From contig NZ_VIRV01000001.1 in the NCBI RefSeq assembly GCF_019754295.1, positions 1 to 64,000 on the forward strand: a DNA stretch of 64,000 nt. Direction: 5' to 3'. The notes under the pieces are model-generated. The model worked only from the letters and a program-made list of their open reading frames with translations. It was not told the origin of the DNA and made no database searches. Origin of the DNA: Sellimonas caecigallum (GTDB lineage: Bacteria > Bacillota > Clostridia > Lachnospirales > Lachnospiraceae). Of the stretch, positions 45,667-57,494 are shown one piece after another. The stretch's first letter is position 1. Each line of letters starts with the position of its first letter. The position numbers and the translations under genes were made by a program.

Positions 45667-46338
45667 TTACTTCATATTTTCAAGAACTTTTCCTACATCG
45701 GAGCGAAACTCGTCCCACTTCTCCGGATAATCCACAAAATATTTCGGACAGATTTTCCCTGTGACATCATAATGTCGGATGAGGTCTTCTTCTGATAAAT
45801 CAAATTTCATGCAGAGCCAGGCTGATAAATGAACAAGAGACTGATAGGTTGCATCGTTGAATTTTCCTGTTTCGTCCAAATGGCAGCACTCAATAGATAC
45901 GGTATCCTTATTTCGGTCATTAGAAGCATACGCAACCTCCCATGTAGGAATACACTGTACGATCTCCCCATCAAGCCCTACCACAAAATGGCTGCTTGCC
46001 TTTGTGAGATGCGTATCCTTCAATCCGTCAAAGTAATCCCTGTTCTGCTGTGCCGTCGATCCAGGATTTGCAGTGTAGTGAATCACAATATTTTTTATCC
46101 GTTCTGTTTTTGTCTGTGGTCTGGAGTAAGAATTCGGCGTGATCAGATCCACTTCCATCTGTGGTCTGTGTGCATCGATTCCTTCCACTTCTATATATGC
46201 ATTGGAAAAAAATCCCGTATGAACCAACTTCATACCTCCAAGTAAAACCGTAAGTGCGACGAGAAATATAAGTCCTATCCTTACAGGATTTCTCCTTTTT
46301 GCCGCTTTTCTCCTGTATGTTCTTCTTTTGTTTCTCAT
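45667..46338 (-). CDS. Membrane-anchored N-acetylmuramoyl-L-alanine amidase (amidase_2/PGRP type)
   Basis: 223 residues from ATG 46338, with GGGGAGG upstream. A very basic cytoplasmic N-terminus and one membrane helix (VRIGLIFLVALTVLLGGM) anchor an external amidase domain. Zinc ligands are visible as NIVIHYTANPG, HYDVTGKICPKYF and the His in SSHFVVG. It cleaves the bond between muramic acid and the stem peptide. Monocistronic. Cell-wall turnover or sporulation roles are both possible. Confidence 0.9.
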   Translation of the reverse strand: MRNKRRTYRRKAAKRRNPVRIGLIFLVALTVLLGGMKLVHTGFFSNAYIEVEGIDAHRPQMEVDLITPNSYSRPQTKTERIKNIVIHYTANPGSTAQQNRDYFDGLKDTHLTKASSHFVVGLDGEIVQCIPTWEVAYASNDRNKDTVSIECCHLDETGKFNDATYQSLVHLSAWLCMKFDLSEEDLIRHYDVTGKICPKYFVDYPEKWDEFRSDVGKVLENMK

Positions 46339-46519
46339 TGTTTCCTCCCCTTCTTCTTTGATGACATCTTCTATTATAGCTGGACATGCAAATTTTGTTT
46401 TAAAATAATGTGGAAAAATTCTGTCTTTTTTCTTAATTTTTACCGTCACGGGAGGCTATGCAAAAAAGCGCCTGCCAGCAGTATCTATCCTGCTTACAGC
46501 GCTCTTATCAAATGCAAAA

Positions 46520-46545
46520 CGGGCAGCTCCTTACGGAACTGCCCG
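46520..46545 (-). terminator. Terminator of guaB
   Basis: CGGGCAG/CTGCCCG stem, followed leftward by TTTTGC, ten bases past the guaB stop. Confidence 0.85.
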
Positions 46546-46554
46546 ATAAAAATC

Positions 46555-48015
<1,461 letters not shown>

Positions 48016-48105
48016 TTAATTCCTCTCTTTCTCTGACTGTTCCTTTTTTAGTTTGAAACTTATGATACAAAAAAATTGATGTCATGTCAATATTTTTATG
48101 AAATA

Positions 48106-48594
48106 CTAGAGAATAACTTTTCTAGGTGCCAGCATCCTCATTCCCTCGAGAATGACCTGTTCCGGCTCAAATATCACTTTTGTCTGCTGTCCGTTTTTGG
48201 CAATGACCATCACGTAACATCTGGCATTTGGCATCTGAGAACTAAAATCGAGCACTTTGGCATTGCGATACTGATTGAGCTCCCCTGCCCCCATCGGTGC
48301 AAGCAGTTCCAATTCTGAGATGTTCATGGAGAAAATTCTTTTTCTCTTCTGTTTTCCCATGATTTTGTCGATATCCAGATCCCCGTTGACATACAGATAC
48401 TCATACTCCAGATCCAGTCTACGGAACATGAAGTAATCAAGGACAATCAGCAGCACCGGAACGATCAGCAGAAACGGCATCAAAGGTACGATCAGAAACG
48501 ACATTACTGTGACTGCCACAAGGAGCGATTTGATCATAATGTCCTTCCCGCTTGTTTTTTTCTTTACCAACTGTTCTGTATAGTAGTCACTCAT
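48106..48594 (-). CDS. DUF6106-like membrane protein
   Basis: 162 residues from ATG 48594, with TGGAGG upstream. Two membrane helices (SLLVAVTVMSFLIVPLMPFL and LLIVPVLLIVLDYFMF) precede a cytoplasmic beta-rich domain with conserved YEYLYVNGDLDIDKI. It resembles the DUF6106 family of Clostridia; I am fairly but not fully sure. The function is unknown and no operon partner is evident. Confidence 0.7.
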   Translation of the reverse strand: MSDYYTEQLVKKKTSGKDIMIKSLLVAVTVMSFLIVPLMPFLLIVPVLLIVLDYFMFRRLDLEYEYLYVNGDLDIDKIMGKQKRKRIFSMNISELELLAPMGAGELNQYRNAKVLDFSSQMPNARCYVMVIAKNGQQTKVIFEPEQVILEGMRMLAPRKVIL

Positions 48595-48651
48595 ATTCTT
48601 TTCCTCCACTTTTTTTATTCGTAAACAGTATACCACATTCTATATAAAAAA

Positions 48652-48677
48652 GAAAACTCCTCTTAAGAGGAGTTTTC
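48652..48677 (-). terminator. Terminator of groEL
   Basis: A perfect palindrome: GAAAACTCCTCTT and its complement with no unpaired loop bases. It is T-rich on both ends. It lies 35 bases past the groEL stop. Confidence 0.88.
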
Positions 48678-48711
48678 AAAAATTTCATGATTATTTAGGA
48701 TTTCGAAAGGA

Positions 48712-50346
<1,635 letters not shown>

Positions 50347-50396
50347 TTAAATCTATTTTAATGATACATATTTTAACCTTGTTGGTATATCATTTC

Positions 50397-50681
50397 CTAT
50401 TCGATGATGGCAAGAATATCACTCTGTCTTACAATGATATATTCCACATCGTCTAATTCCACTTCTGTCCCCGCGTATTTTGAATAGATTACTTTATCTC
50501 CAACAGAAACTTTCATCTCCACTTCCTTGCCGTCTACCAGACCGCCCGGTCCAACTGCAACAACTTCTGCCTGCTGCGGTTTTTCCTTATTCTGTCCCGG
50601 CAGAACGATCCCGGATTTGGTTGTCTCTTCTGCTTCCATCTGTTTTAAAACAACTCTGTCGCTTAATGGTACTAATTTCAT
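50397..50681 (-). CDS. groES: Co-chaperonin GroES
   Basis: 94 residues. LVPLSDRVVLKQMEAEETT and the mobile loop KSGIVLPGQNKEKPQ are diagnostic, as is KYAGTEVELDD. It caps the GroEL ring. GAAGGAGG precedes the ATG. The promoter and a CIRCE element lie directly upstream, so expression is HrcA-repressed and heat-inducible. Confidence 0.98.
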   Translation of the reverse strand: MKLVPLSDRVVLKQMEAEETTKSGIVLPGQNKEKPQQAEVVAVGPGGLVDGKEVEMKVSVGDKVIYSKYAGTEVELDDVEYIIVRQSDILAIIE

Positions 50682-50712
50682 GATTGTTCCTCCTTCATTG
50701 TCTATCCATTTA

Positions 50713-50739
50713 TCAGCACTCGTTGTACTAGAGTGCTAA
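50713..50739. promoter_or_regulatory. CIRCE operator (HrcA site)
   Basis: AGCACTC, nine bases, GAGTGCT with flanking matches to the consensus TTAGCACTC-N9-GAGTGCTAA, one mismatch in the left arm. It lies between the groES promoter and start codon. A second palindrome at 50726-50751 (TACTAGAGTG/CACTCTAGTA) shares its right arm. Confidence 0.92.
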
Positions 50740-50753
50740 AACACTCTAGTAAT

Positions 50754-50782
50754 AAAATAGCACTGTACATTTTATTTGTCAA
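50754..50782 (-). promoter_or_regulatory. groESL promoter
   Basis: Leftward TTGACA (50777-50782), 17-base spacer, TATTTT (50754-50759). Transcription would start at or just before the CIRCE element. Confidence 0.75.
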
Positions 50783-50841
50783 CAATCTTTCTTATTCTTT
50801 ATATTTAGTTTATATTTTGAAAATAGGCCCACATGTCTGCA

Positions 50842-51138
50842 CTACACTACATAGAGTCCATTCTGGATCCGCAGCACGATCTGTTCGCCGTCCTGATCGT
50901 GATACCTTCTTGTGATTACCCCTTCACAGCCGTACCTACCTTCTTCTGCCTCAAAAATACACTCATATACCGCATCCAGTGAGAAGGACTGCACTTCTCC
51001 TTTTCCAACATACAACGACATCTCTTCGGACTTACTGTCATAAGTCCGTATCCGTGTCATATATTTTTTTCTGTCCTGCTTTTCTGATTTTAAAAATACT
51101 TTCTTCATCTGAAGCACCGCCGCACCGTTTTCGTACAT
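50842..51138 (-). CDS. Small conserved protein, unknown function
   Basis: 98 residues from ATG 51138, with AGGAAGGAG upstream. It is beta-rich and reads as a compact barrel: MSLYVGKGEVQSFSLDAVYEC and GVITRRYHDQDGEQIVLRI. It vaguely resembles a PilZ-type N-terminal (YcgR-like) half, but no RxxxR motif is visible. I do not assign a function. It stands alone between codY and groESL. Confidence 0.65.
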   Translation of the reverse strand: MYENGAAVLQMKKVFLKSEKQDRKKYMTRIRTYDSKSEEMSLYVGKGEVQSFSLDAVYECIFEAEEGRYGCEGVITRRYHDQDGEQIVLRIQNGLYVV

Positions 51139-51214
51139 ATTCTTCTCCTTCCTCAAAAGGGAGCCTCAGAAATCTGACGCTCCCTTTTTGTACACGCACA
51201 CCTGTTTTCATGCG

Positions 51215-51997
51215 CTATTTCTGTTTTTCTTTTTTTATCTTTTCCAGCTCCGTAAATACATAATCGTTCACAACTTTAATGTATGTTCCCTTCATACCCG
51301 ATGATCTGGATTCGATAACTCCTGCACTCTCAAATTTCCTTAGTGCATTTACGATTACCGATCTTGTGATTCCCACACGATCTGCAATCTTGCTTGCAAC
51401 AAGAATGCCCTCCATGCCGTCCAGCTCTTCAAAGATATGGATGATCGCCTCCAGTTCTGAGAACGAAAGTGTACTGATAGCAGACTGTACGATCTGTTCT
51501 TTTCTTGTCTCCTCCGCGCTCTCCTCATTCACTGATCGAAGCATTTCCAAGCCGACAACCGTTGTACCATATTCACTGAGAATGATATCGTCAATCTCAT
51601 ACTCCTCATCCTGCTTGTAAATGAAGAGCGTTCCAAGCCGTTCGCCTGCGATTTCGATCGGAGAAACAATAGCCTGATACCCTTTCGATACCTCCGGAGA
51701 AAATCCAAGCGTCTGAAGATTCACATTTTCTTTTGTAGATAAAATACTCAGCAGCCGTTCATTCAGCATCGCATCGATATGTCCGCCTACTTCGCCTTTT
51801 ATCAGTTCTGTCAGCGGTCTGACCTCGTCCCTTTTACTCACACCAAGTACCTTGCCCTTTTTGCTTACGACAAGAATATTGGAGTCGAGAATTTCTGTAA
51901 GCACTTCACAGATATCATTGAAAACAACTTTGCTGGAATTATTGTTGTGAAGCAGCTTGTTGATTTTTCTTGTCTTATCCAATAACTGTACACTCAT
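51215..51997 (-). CDS. codY: Global GTP/branched-chain amino acid-sensing regulator CodY
   Basis: 260 residues from ATG 51997 with GGAGGAAG upstream. The N-terminal GAF domain begins QLLDKTRKINKLLH. The C-terminal winged helix ASKIADRVGITRSVIVNALR is near-identical to that of known CodY. It represses nutrient-limitation genes, including those leading to sporulation. It lies downstream of topA in the conserved topA-codY order. Confidence 0.97.
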   Translation of the reverse strand: MSVQLLDKTRKINKLLHNNNSSKVVFNDICEVLTEILDSNILVVSKKGKVLGVSKRDEVRPLTELIKGEVGGHIDAMLNERLLSILSTKENVNLQTLGFSPEVSKGYQAIVSPIEIAGERLGTLFIYKQDEEYEIDDIILSEYGTTVVGLEMLRSVNEESAEETRKEQIVQSAISTLSFSELEAIIHIFEELDGMEGILVASKIADRVGITRSVIVNALRKFESAGVIESRSSGMKGTYIKVVNDYVFTELEKIKKEKQK

Positions 51998-52116
51998 AGT
52001 CTTCCTCCATCCAAAGATTTTTTGCACTGCCTCGAATTGCACGAACAAAAGTATAGAATACTCAACTGATATTCTAATATTATCATACAATTCTCACATT
52101 TTCAATAACTTACATG

Positions 52117-54192
52117 CTATTTTTCTTTGTTTTTATTTTCTACATACCCACACGTCTCATCAGCGCAAACAATCTTGTTCCCTTTTTCCAGCATATAACC
52201 TCCGCATTTCGGACATTTCTTATCGGAAGGCTTCTGCCAGGACATAAAATCACATTCTGGATTGTCCTCACACCCGTAATATCTTCTTCCTTTTTTCGTT
52301 TTCCGGATAACAATCTCTTTACCGCATTTCGGACAGCTGACACCTGCTTTTTCCAGGTACGGCTTCGTATTTCTGCATTCCGGAAAGCCAGGACATGCCA
52401 GGAATTTTCCGTGAGGTCCGTATTTAACAACCATATTCCGCCCGCACTCTTCGCAGATCACATCTGTCACTTCATCTTCGATCTTTACTTCTTCCAGCTC
52501 TTTCTCTGCGACTTCCACGGCTTCTTCCAGATCCGGGTAGAAGTTGCTTATGACGGTCTTCCACTGTACTTTTCCTTCCGCCACCTTGTCAAGCAACCCT
52601 TCCATGTTGGCGGTAAAATTCACATCCACAATACTCTCGAATGACTTCCGCATCATATTGTTGACGACCTCTCCAAGCTCCGTGAGGTAGAGATTTTTAT
52701 TTTCTTTGGCTACATAACGTCTGGCAATGATCGTGGAGATTGTCGGGGCATACGTACTCGGCCGGCCAATGCCCAACTCTTCCAGGGCCTTCACAAGAGA
52801 CGCCTCAGTATAGTGAGCTGGAGGCTGCGTAAAATGCTGCCGGCTGTCAAAAGACTCTTTGGTAAGCTCTGATTCTTTGGTAAGACCGTTCAGCAGAACA
52901 TTGCTCTGTGTCTTTTCCTCGTCCGCCTGCACATATACCTGGCGAAAACCTTCAAAAAGGATTTTAGAAGCAGCCACAGTAAACCGGTATTTTCCGGCAT
53001 CGATCTTCACGGATGTCGTCTCATATTTGGCAGGCTTCATCCTGCTGGCAGTAAATCGCTTCCAGATCAGCTGGTACAGCCTGAACTGATCTCTTGTGAG
53101 GGATTCTTTTACCATGGCCGGCGTCCTTGCGATATCCGTCGGGCGGATCGCTTCGTGCGCATCCTGCACATTTTTTCCGCCATCTTTTTTCTTCTCTGTA
53201 TCTTCCACGAAGTCCGGTCCGTAAACCTCCCCGATATACGTCTTGGCCGCTTCCATGGCCTCATCGGAAATACGGGTGGAATCGGTACGGAGGTAAGTAA
53301 TGATACCGATTGTTCCCTGTCCTTTGATATCCACGCCTTCATAAAGCTGCTGCGCAATCCTCATCGTCTTCTGAGTCGCAAAATTCAGAACTTTGGATGC
53401 CTCCTGCTGAAGGGTACTTGTCGTAAACGGAACCGGAGCTTTCTGGCTTCTCTCTCCTTTTTTCACTTCGGCCACCTGGAAAGTCTCATTTTCCAGTTCA
53501 CTGATAATCTGATTTTTTTCCTCTTCGGACCGAATCGTCATCTTCTCTTTTTCCGTACCATAAAATTTGGCTGTCAGGGGTTTTCTTTCTCCCTTTACTT
53601 TCAAAAGCACATCCAAAGACCAGTATTCTTCCGGGATAAATGCATCGATCTCCTCTTCCCGGTCTGCAATGATACGAAGCGCCACGGACTGCACCCTTCC
53701 TGCGCTCAGTCCCCTTTTTACTTTTTTCCAGAGAAGCGGACTGATCTTGTAGCCGATCACTCTGTCAAGGGCTCTTCTCGCCTGCTGGGCATCAACAAGA
53801 TTCATGTCGATCTCCCTGGCATTTTTAATGGACTCTTTGACCGCTTTTTTTGTGATCTCATTGAAGCTGATCCGGTATACTTTTTTCCCTTCGAGCTTCA
53901 GCGCCTTTGTCAAATGCCAGGAGATCGCTTCGCCCTCCCGGTCGGGGTCAGTTGCCAGATAGATCTTATCTGCTTTTTTTACTTCTTTTCTGAGTTCCGC
54001 AAGAATCTCTCCTTTTCCGCGGATCGTGATGTACTTTGGCTCAAAATCATGTTCTACATCAATACCAAGCTGACTTTTCGGGAAATCACGTACATGCCCC
54101 TGCGATGCCATGACAACATAGCTGCTGCCAAGGAATTTCTTGATCGTCTTCACTTTTGCAGGGGATTCCACGATTACCAGATAACGTGCCAT
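52117..54192 (-). CDS. topA: DNA topoisomerase I
   Basis: 691 residues from ATG 54192, with TGGAGG upstream. The Toprim domain opens YLVIVESPAKVKTIKKFLG; the active-site Tyr is in GIITYLRTDSTRIS. The C-terminus has three zinc ribbons (CEECGRNMV, CPKCGKEIV, CPKCGGYML), each a four-Cys unit. It relaxes negative supercoils. It lies between dprA and codY. Confidence 0.98.
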   Translation of the reverse strand: MARYLVIVESPAKVKTIKKFLGSSYVVMASQGHVRDFPKSQLGIDVEHDFEPKYITIRGKGEILAELRKEVKKADKIYLATDPDREGEAISWHLTKALKLEGKKVYRISFNEITKKAVKESIKNAREIDMNLVDAQQARRALDRVIGYKISPLLWKKVKRGLSAGRVQSVALRIIADREEEIDAFIPEEYWSLDVLLKVKGERKPLTAKFYGTEKEKMTIRSEEEKNQIISELENETFQVAEVKKGERSQKAPVPFTTSTLQQEASKVLNFATQKTMRIAQQLYEGVDIKGQGTIGIITYLRTDSTRISDEAMEAAKTYIGEVYGPDFVEDTEKKKDGGKNVQDAHEAIRPTDIARTPAMVKESLTRDQFRLYQLIWKRFTASRMKPAKYETTSVKIDAGKYRFTVAASKILFEGFRQVYVQADEEKTQSNVLLNGLTKESELTKESFDSRQHFTQPPAHYTEASLVKALEELGIGRPSTYAPTISTIIARRYVAKENKNLYLTELGEVVNNMMRKSFESIVDVNFTANMEGLLDKVAEGKVQWKTVISNFYPDLEEAVEVAEKELEEVKIEDEVTDVICEECGRNMVVKYGPHGKFLACPGFPECRNTKPYLEKAGVSCPKCGKEIVIRKTKKGRRYYGCEDNPECDFMSWQKPSDKKCPKCGGYMLEKGNKIVCADETCGYVENKNKEK

Positions 54193-54221
54193 AATCTTAT
54201 TCCTCCATCCAACTTCACATA

Positions 54222-55340
54222 TTACTTCAATCGGATATAATAATTCTTCGAAATTTCCTGCACCCATCCTGCCAGTTCCAGCTGAAGCAGTATTTCCATG
54301 GTCTTTCCTCTCGAAAACCCGCTTTCTTCCTCCAGCTCAGAAAGGCTCTTGGGATACAAACAAAGCAAACTATACAACAATTTTTCCGGACTTTCAAGCT
54401 TTATTTCATTTTCTTCGGAATTTTTCACATTTTGAAATACTTTTTTCTGCATTTCATACGGGAGATCCAAAAGCAGTTCTTCCGGGGAAAGAAGGATGCC
54501 GGCTCCCTGCCTGATCAGTCGGTTGCATCCTTTGCTCAGCACACTTGTGACCGGGCCTGGAAGCGCGTACACGTCTTTTCCCTGCTCCAGAGCAAAATCG
54601 GCTGTGATCAGAGAACCGCTGCGTTCTTTCGCTTCCATGACGAGAACTATGTCCGACAGCCCGCTGATAATTCGGTTTCTAGGAGGAAAATTCCATGCCA
54701 GAGGAGGTGTCCCCGGCGGGTACTCCGACAGGATTCCCCCGGTTTTCTTAAGTGCTTCGTAAAGGCCACGGTTCTCTCTTGGATAACATACGTCCGCTCC
54801 GCATCCAAGTACAGCGACAGCGGTGCAGGATCCGTCCAGCGCCCCACGGATTCCTTCTCCGTCCACACCCCGGGCCATTCCACTGATTATATATATGCCG
54901 GATGCAGACAAGTTTTTCCCGAATTCATAAGCCATTTTGAGACCGTATGGACTTGCGCTCCTGGCTCCTACAATGGCCGCTGTGCCTTTTGGAAACCGAA
55001 AACAGTCCGGCCCCATTCCAAACAACGCGTACGGAGGATCTGGAATTTGTCTTAGTCTTTCGGGGTACTCCGCAGAAAAGTAAGTCACGATGCGCATCCC
55101 ATTTTTTCTCGCTTTTTCCCACTCTCTCTTTCTTGCATCCATCACTCCCTTTCTTTGATTTTCCCGCAAATTCTCACACTCTTTCTCCGTCAGTAGCATG
55201 CAGGACTTGTATCCTGTTTCTTCTATATAAAACAGCTCTTTCTCTGTCCCAAACATCTCCCTCAGTTTTCTCTTCTGGGAAGATGTAATTCCTTTAACAC
55301 ATGCTAACCAGTATTCGTAAAACTCATTTTCTCTACACAT
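54222..55340 (-). CDS. dprA: DNA-processing protein DprA
   Basis: 372 residues from ATG 55340 (GGGAGGG upstream; GTG one codon earlier is less well spaced). The Rossmann-like domain shows VGARSASPYG, SGMARGVDGEG and NRIISGLSD. A C-terminal winged-helix follows. It loads RecA on incoming single strands during natural transformation. It overlaps the comM end by eight bases, forming a comM-dprA-topA cluster. Confidence 0.95.
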   Translation of the reverse strand: MCRENEFYEYWLACVKGITSSQKRKLREMFGTEKELFYIEETGYKSCMLLTEKECENLRENQRKGVMDARKREWEKARKNGMRIVTYFSAEYPERLRQIPDPPYALFGMGPDCFRFPKGTAAIVGARSASPYGLKMAYEFGKNLSASGIYIISGMARGVDGEGIRGALDGSCTAVAVLGCGADVCYPRENRGLYEALKKTGGILSEYPPGTPPLAWNFPPRNRIISGLSDIVLVMEAKERSGSLITADFALEQGKDVYALPGPVTSVLSKGCNRLIRQGAGILLSPEELLLDLPYEMQKKVFQNVKNSEENEIKLESPEKLLYSLLCLYPKSLSELEEESGFSRGKTMEILLQLELAGWVQEISKNYYIRLK

Positions 55341-56874
55341 CACGAATCCCTCCCCAAAGTTTGCTGTTTATATAGCGGTAGCTGATGGCCTCTGCCAAAT
55401 GCTCGCTTTTGATCCGTTCACTCATTTCCATATCTGCGATAGTCCTTGCTACTTTCAGGATTTTGTGACAGCTTCTCGCCGTCAATCCCATACGTTCAAA
55501 TGCCTTTTCAAGCAGTCCCCTTTCTTTTCTCTCCAGCTCACAGAACTGCTTGATTTTGCCGGACGGAATCTCTGCGTTTGTGGTAATCTTTGTGCCCTTA
55601 TAGCGCATATTCTGTATGTTTCTCGTCTGTATGACGCGCTCACGGATCTGCGCCGATGTCTCCTCCTTTTCTTGGGAATTCAGCTCCTGAAAGGTCACGC
55701 GCGGGGCCTCCATGCAGATATCAATACGGTCAAGCAGCGGCTGGCTGACACGTCCAAGATATCGATGTATCTCTCCTGGCGTACAGCTGCATTTCTCATA
55801 GTCCGGATAATAGCCGCAGGGACACGGGTTCATAGCCGCTGTCAGAATCACATTGGCCGGGAAAATATAATTTCTTCTCTTTCTTACGATGTGAACTTCT
55901 TTTGTCTCCAATGGTTCCCTGAGTGCCTCCAGAACAGGCTTCTGAAATTCCGTCAGTTCGTCCAGAAAAAGCACACCTCTGTTGGCAAGGCTGATTTCCC
56001 CAGGTACCGGGTAGAGTCCGCCTCCCACAAGTGCCGCCCTCGTGATCGTATGGTGGACTTCCCGAAATGGCGGGGTGGTAATCATAGGACACTCCTCCCG
56101 GAGCAAACCGGCCACACTATACACCCCTGTTGTCTCCAGCATTTCTTCTTCTGTTAGCCTCGGCAGTATCGTCGCCATTCTCTGTGCAGCCATCGTTTTT
56201 CCTGATCCGGGTGCCCCGATATAAAGAATATTGTGTCCTCCGGAAGCCGCAATCTCAGCAGCTCTTTTTACCGCTCTTTGCCCACACATTTCAGAAAAAT
56301 CTTTTTCATGATCTTCTCTTACGTTTATGTTCCTATTTCTTCTCGATCCAGATGAAAGTTTTCCGGAATTCAGGTAATCCCACACTTCTCCAAGCGTAGA
56401 GACACCGCAGACTTTGATCCCCTCTACCATTCCCCCTTCCGCCTCGTTCTCCTTTGGAACAATGCAGAGCCGATATCCCTTTTTCCGCGCTTCCGCAACA
56501 ATAGGAAGAATTCCGTTTACTTTCCGCACGGAAGCATTCAATCCAAGTTCTCCTATGAACAAAGCATCCTCCGTCCTCGTGTCTGCAAAAATTCCCGCCG
56601 AAACAGCGAGGGCCACCGCGATGGGCAGGTCAAAAGACGCTCCTCTTTTCCTGATATCCGCCGGGGACAGATTTACTACCATTTTCTGAGGCTGCATTTT
56701 AATCCCCGTATGTCGGATCGCTGTCCTTACACGTTCCCCTGCTTCCTTTACTTCCGAAGAAAGGTATCCTACCATATGAAACAGCGGAAGACCATTGCTT
56801 GTATCCGCCTCCACGCGAACCTCACACACATTCAGACCGTCAATGACGGCAGACTTTACCATTGCAAAACCCAT
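55333..56874 (-). CDS. YifB/ComM-family AAA+ ATPase
   Basis: About 513 residues. Walker A GAPGSGKTMAAQRM is near residue 210 and Walker B VLFLDELTEF near 290. The N-terminal Lon-like domain reads GLPLFHMVGYLSSEVKEAGERV, and AAMNPCPCGYYPD is a family mark. It assists homologous recombination in transformation. The start is uncertain: ATG 56874, or ATG 56862, both with weak ribosome sites. It precedes dprA with an eight-base overlap and is divergent from the sigK fragment. Confidence 0.92.
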   Translation of the reverse strand: MGFAMVKSAVIDGLNVCEVRVEADTSNGLPLFHMVGYLSSEVKEAGERVRTAIRHTGIKMQPQKMVVNLSPADIRKRGASFDLPIAVALAVSAGIFADTRTEDALFIGELGLNASVRKVNGILPIVAEARKKGYRLCIVPKENEAEGGMVEGIKVCGVSTLGEVWDYLNSGKLSSGSRRNRNINVREDHEKDFSEMCGQRAVKRAAEIAASGGHNILYIGAPGSGKTMAAQRMATILPRLTEEEMLETTGVYSVAGLLREECPMITTPPFREVHHTITRAALVGGGLYPVPGEISLANRGVLFLDELTEFQKPVLEALREPLETKEVHIVRKRRNYIFPANVILTAAMNPCPCGYYPDYEKCSCTPGEIHRYLGRVSQPLLDRIDICMEAPRVTFQELNSQEKEETSAQIRERVIQTRNIQNMRYKGTKITTNAEIPSGKIKQFCELERKERGLLEKAFERMGLTARSCHKILKVARTIADMEMSERIKSEHLAEAISYRYINSKLWGGIRDV

Positions 56875-57059
56875 ATTTTCTTTTCTGATCCACATGAAAT
56901 GATACGGACGAAATATCCGTATATGCACCGGAATGGTACTAGAATTTCCTGTTTCTATCCTAAACGTTCTCTCTTACCATGTCAATTCTTATTTTGGAAA
57001 AGCACAAAGAATTCTGTCCACTCATAGACTATTATCAAACATGTTGAGAGGTGCCTGTC

Positions 57060-57494
57060 TTGAAATCATTTCCACAACCCCTCACGGCCGACGAAGAACG
57101 CGAGTATCTGCAGAAATATACAGAGGGAGACCTGGAAGCAAAACACATCCTCATCGAACATAATCTGCGCCTTGTGGCACATGTTGTCAAAAAATATCAG
57201 CATCTGTCCGAAGACTCCGAAGATCTGATCTCCATCGGCACGATCGGACTCATCAAGGCAGTGATGACGTTCAATCCAGACAAAGGGGTCCGTCTTGCCA
57301 CTTACGCTGCCCGATGCATCGAAAATGCTATCCTCTCGCCAATGGGGTTTTACTCCCAGGAGAAATCCCCCAGCAAGGATTTCAGTCACATTGGAAGGTA
57401 TTTACAAAGTTTTCAGATGAAAATTATCTCATGTGCAGAACAGAAGACGGCATTGTACAGTACGCTCCTCTGTGCATCCATACATTCCGGCTGA
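57060..57494 (+). pseudogene. sigK: 5' part of sigK (sigma-K) interrupted by a mobile element
   Basis: From TTG 57060, with GAGAGG seven bases upstream, about 89 codons match the N-terminal half of sporulation sigma-K: FPQPLTADEEREYLQKY, EHNLRLVAHVVKKYQ, SEDLISIGTIGLIKAVMTF and RLATYAARCIEN. An alternative GTG lies at 57051. After CIEN (57324-57326) the normal EILM..R continuation is replaced by unrelated sequence, which carries the frame on to a stop at 57494. The -10-binding and region 4 parts are missing. No pro-sequence precedes FPQPL. The 3' half is expected beyond the window. Confidence 0.9.

Noticed and set aside
53155-54240. 361-codon open frame antisense to topA
   Set aside because: It mirrors topA codons on the other strand, with no ribosome site and no family resemblance.
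56950-57050. Sigma-E promoter for sigK
   Set aside because: CATAGACT near 57023 resembles a sigma-E -10 box, but no matching -35 element lies at 14-15 bases.
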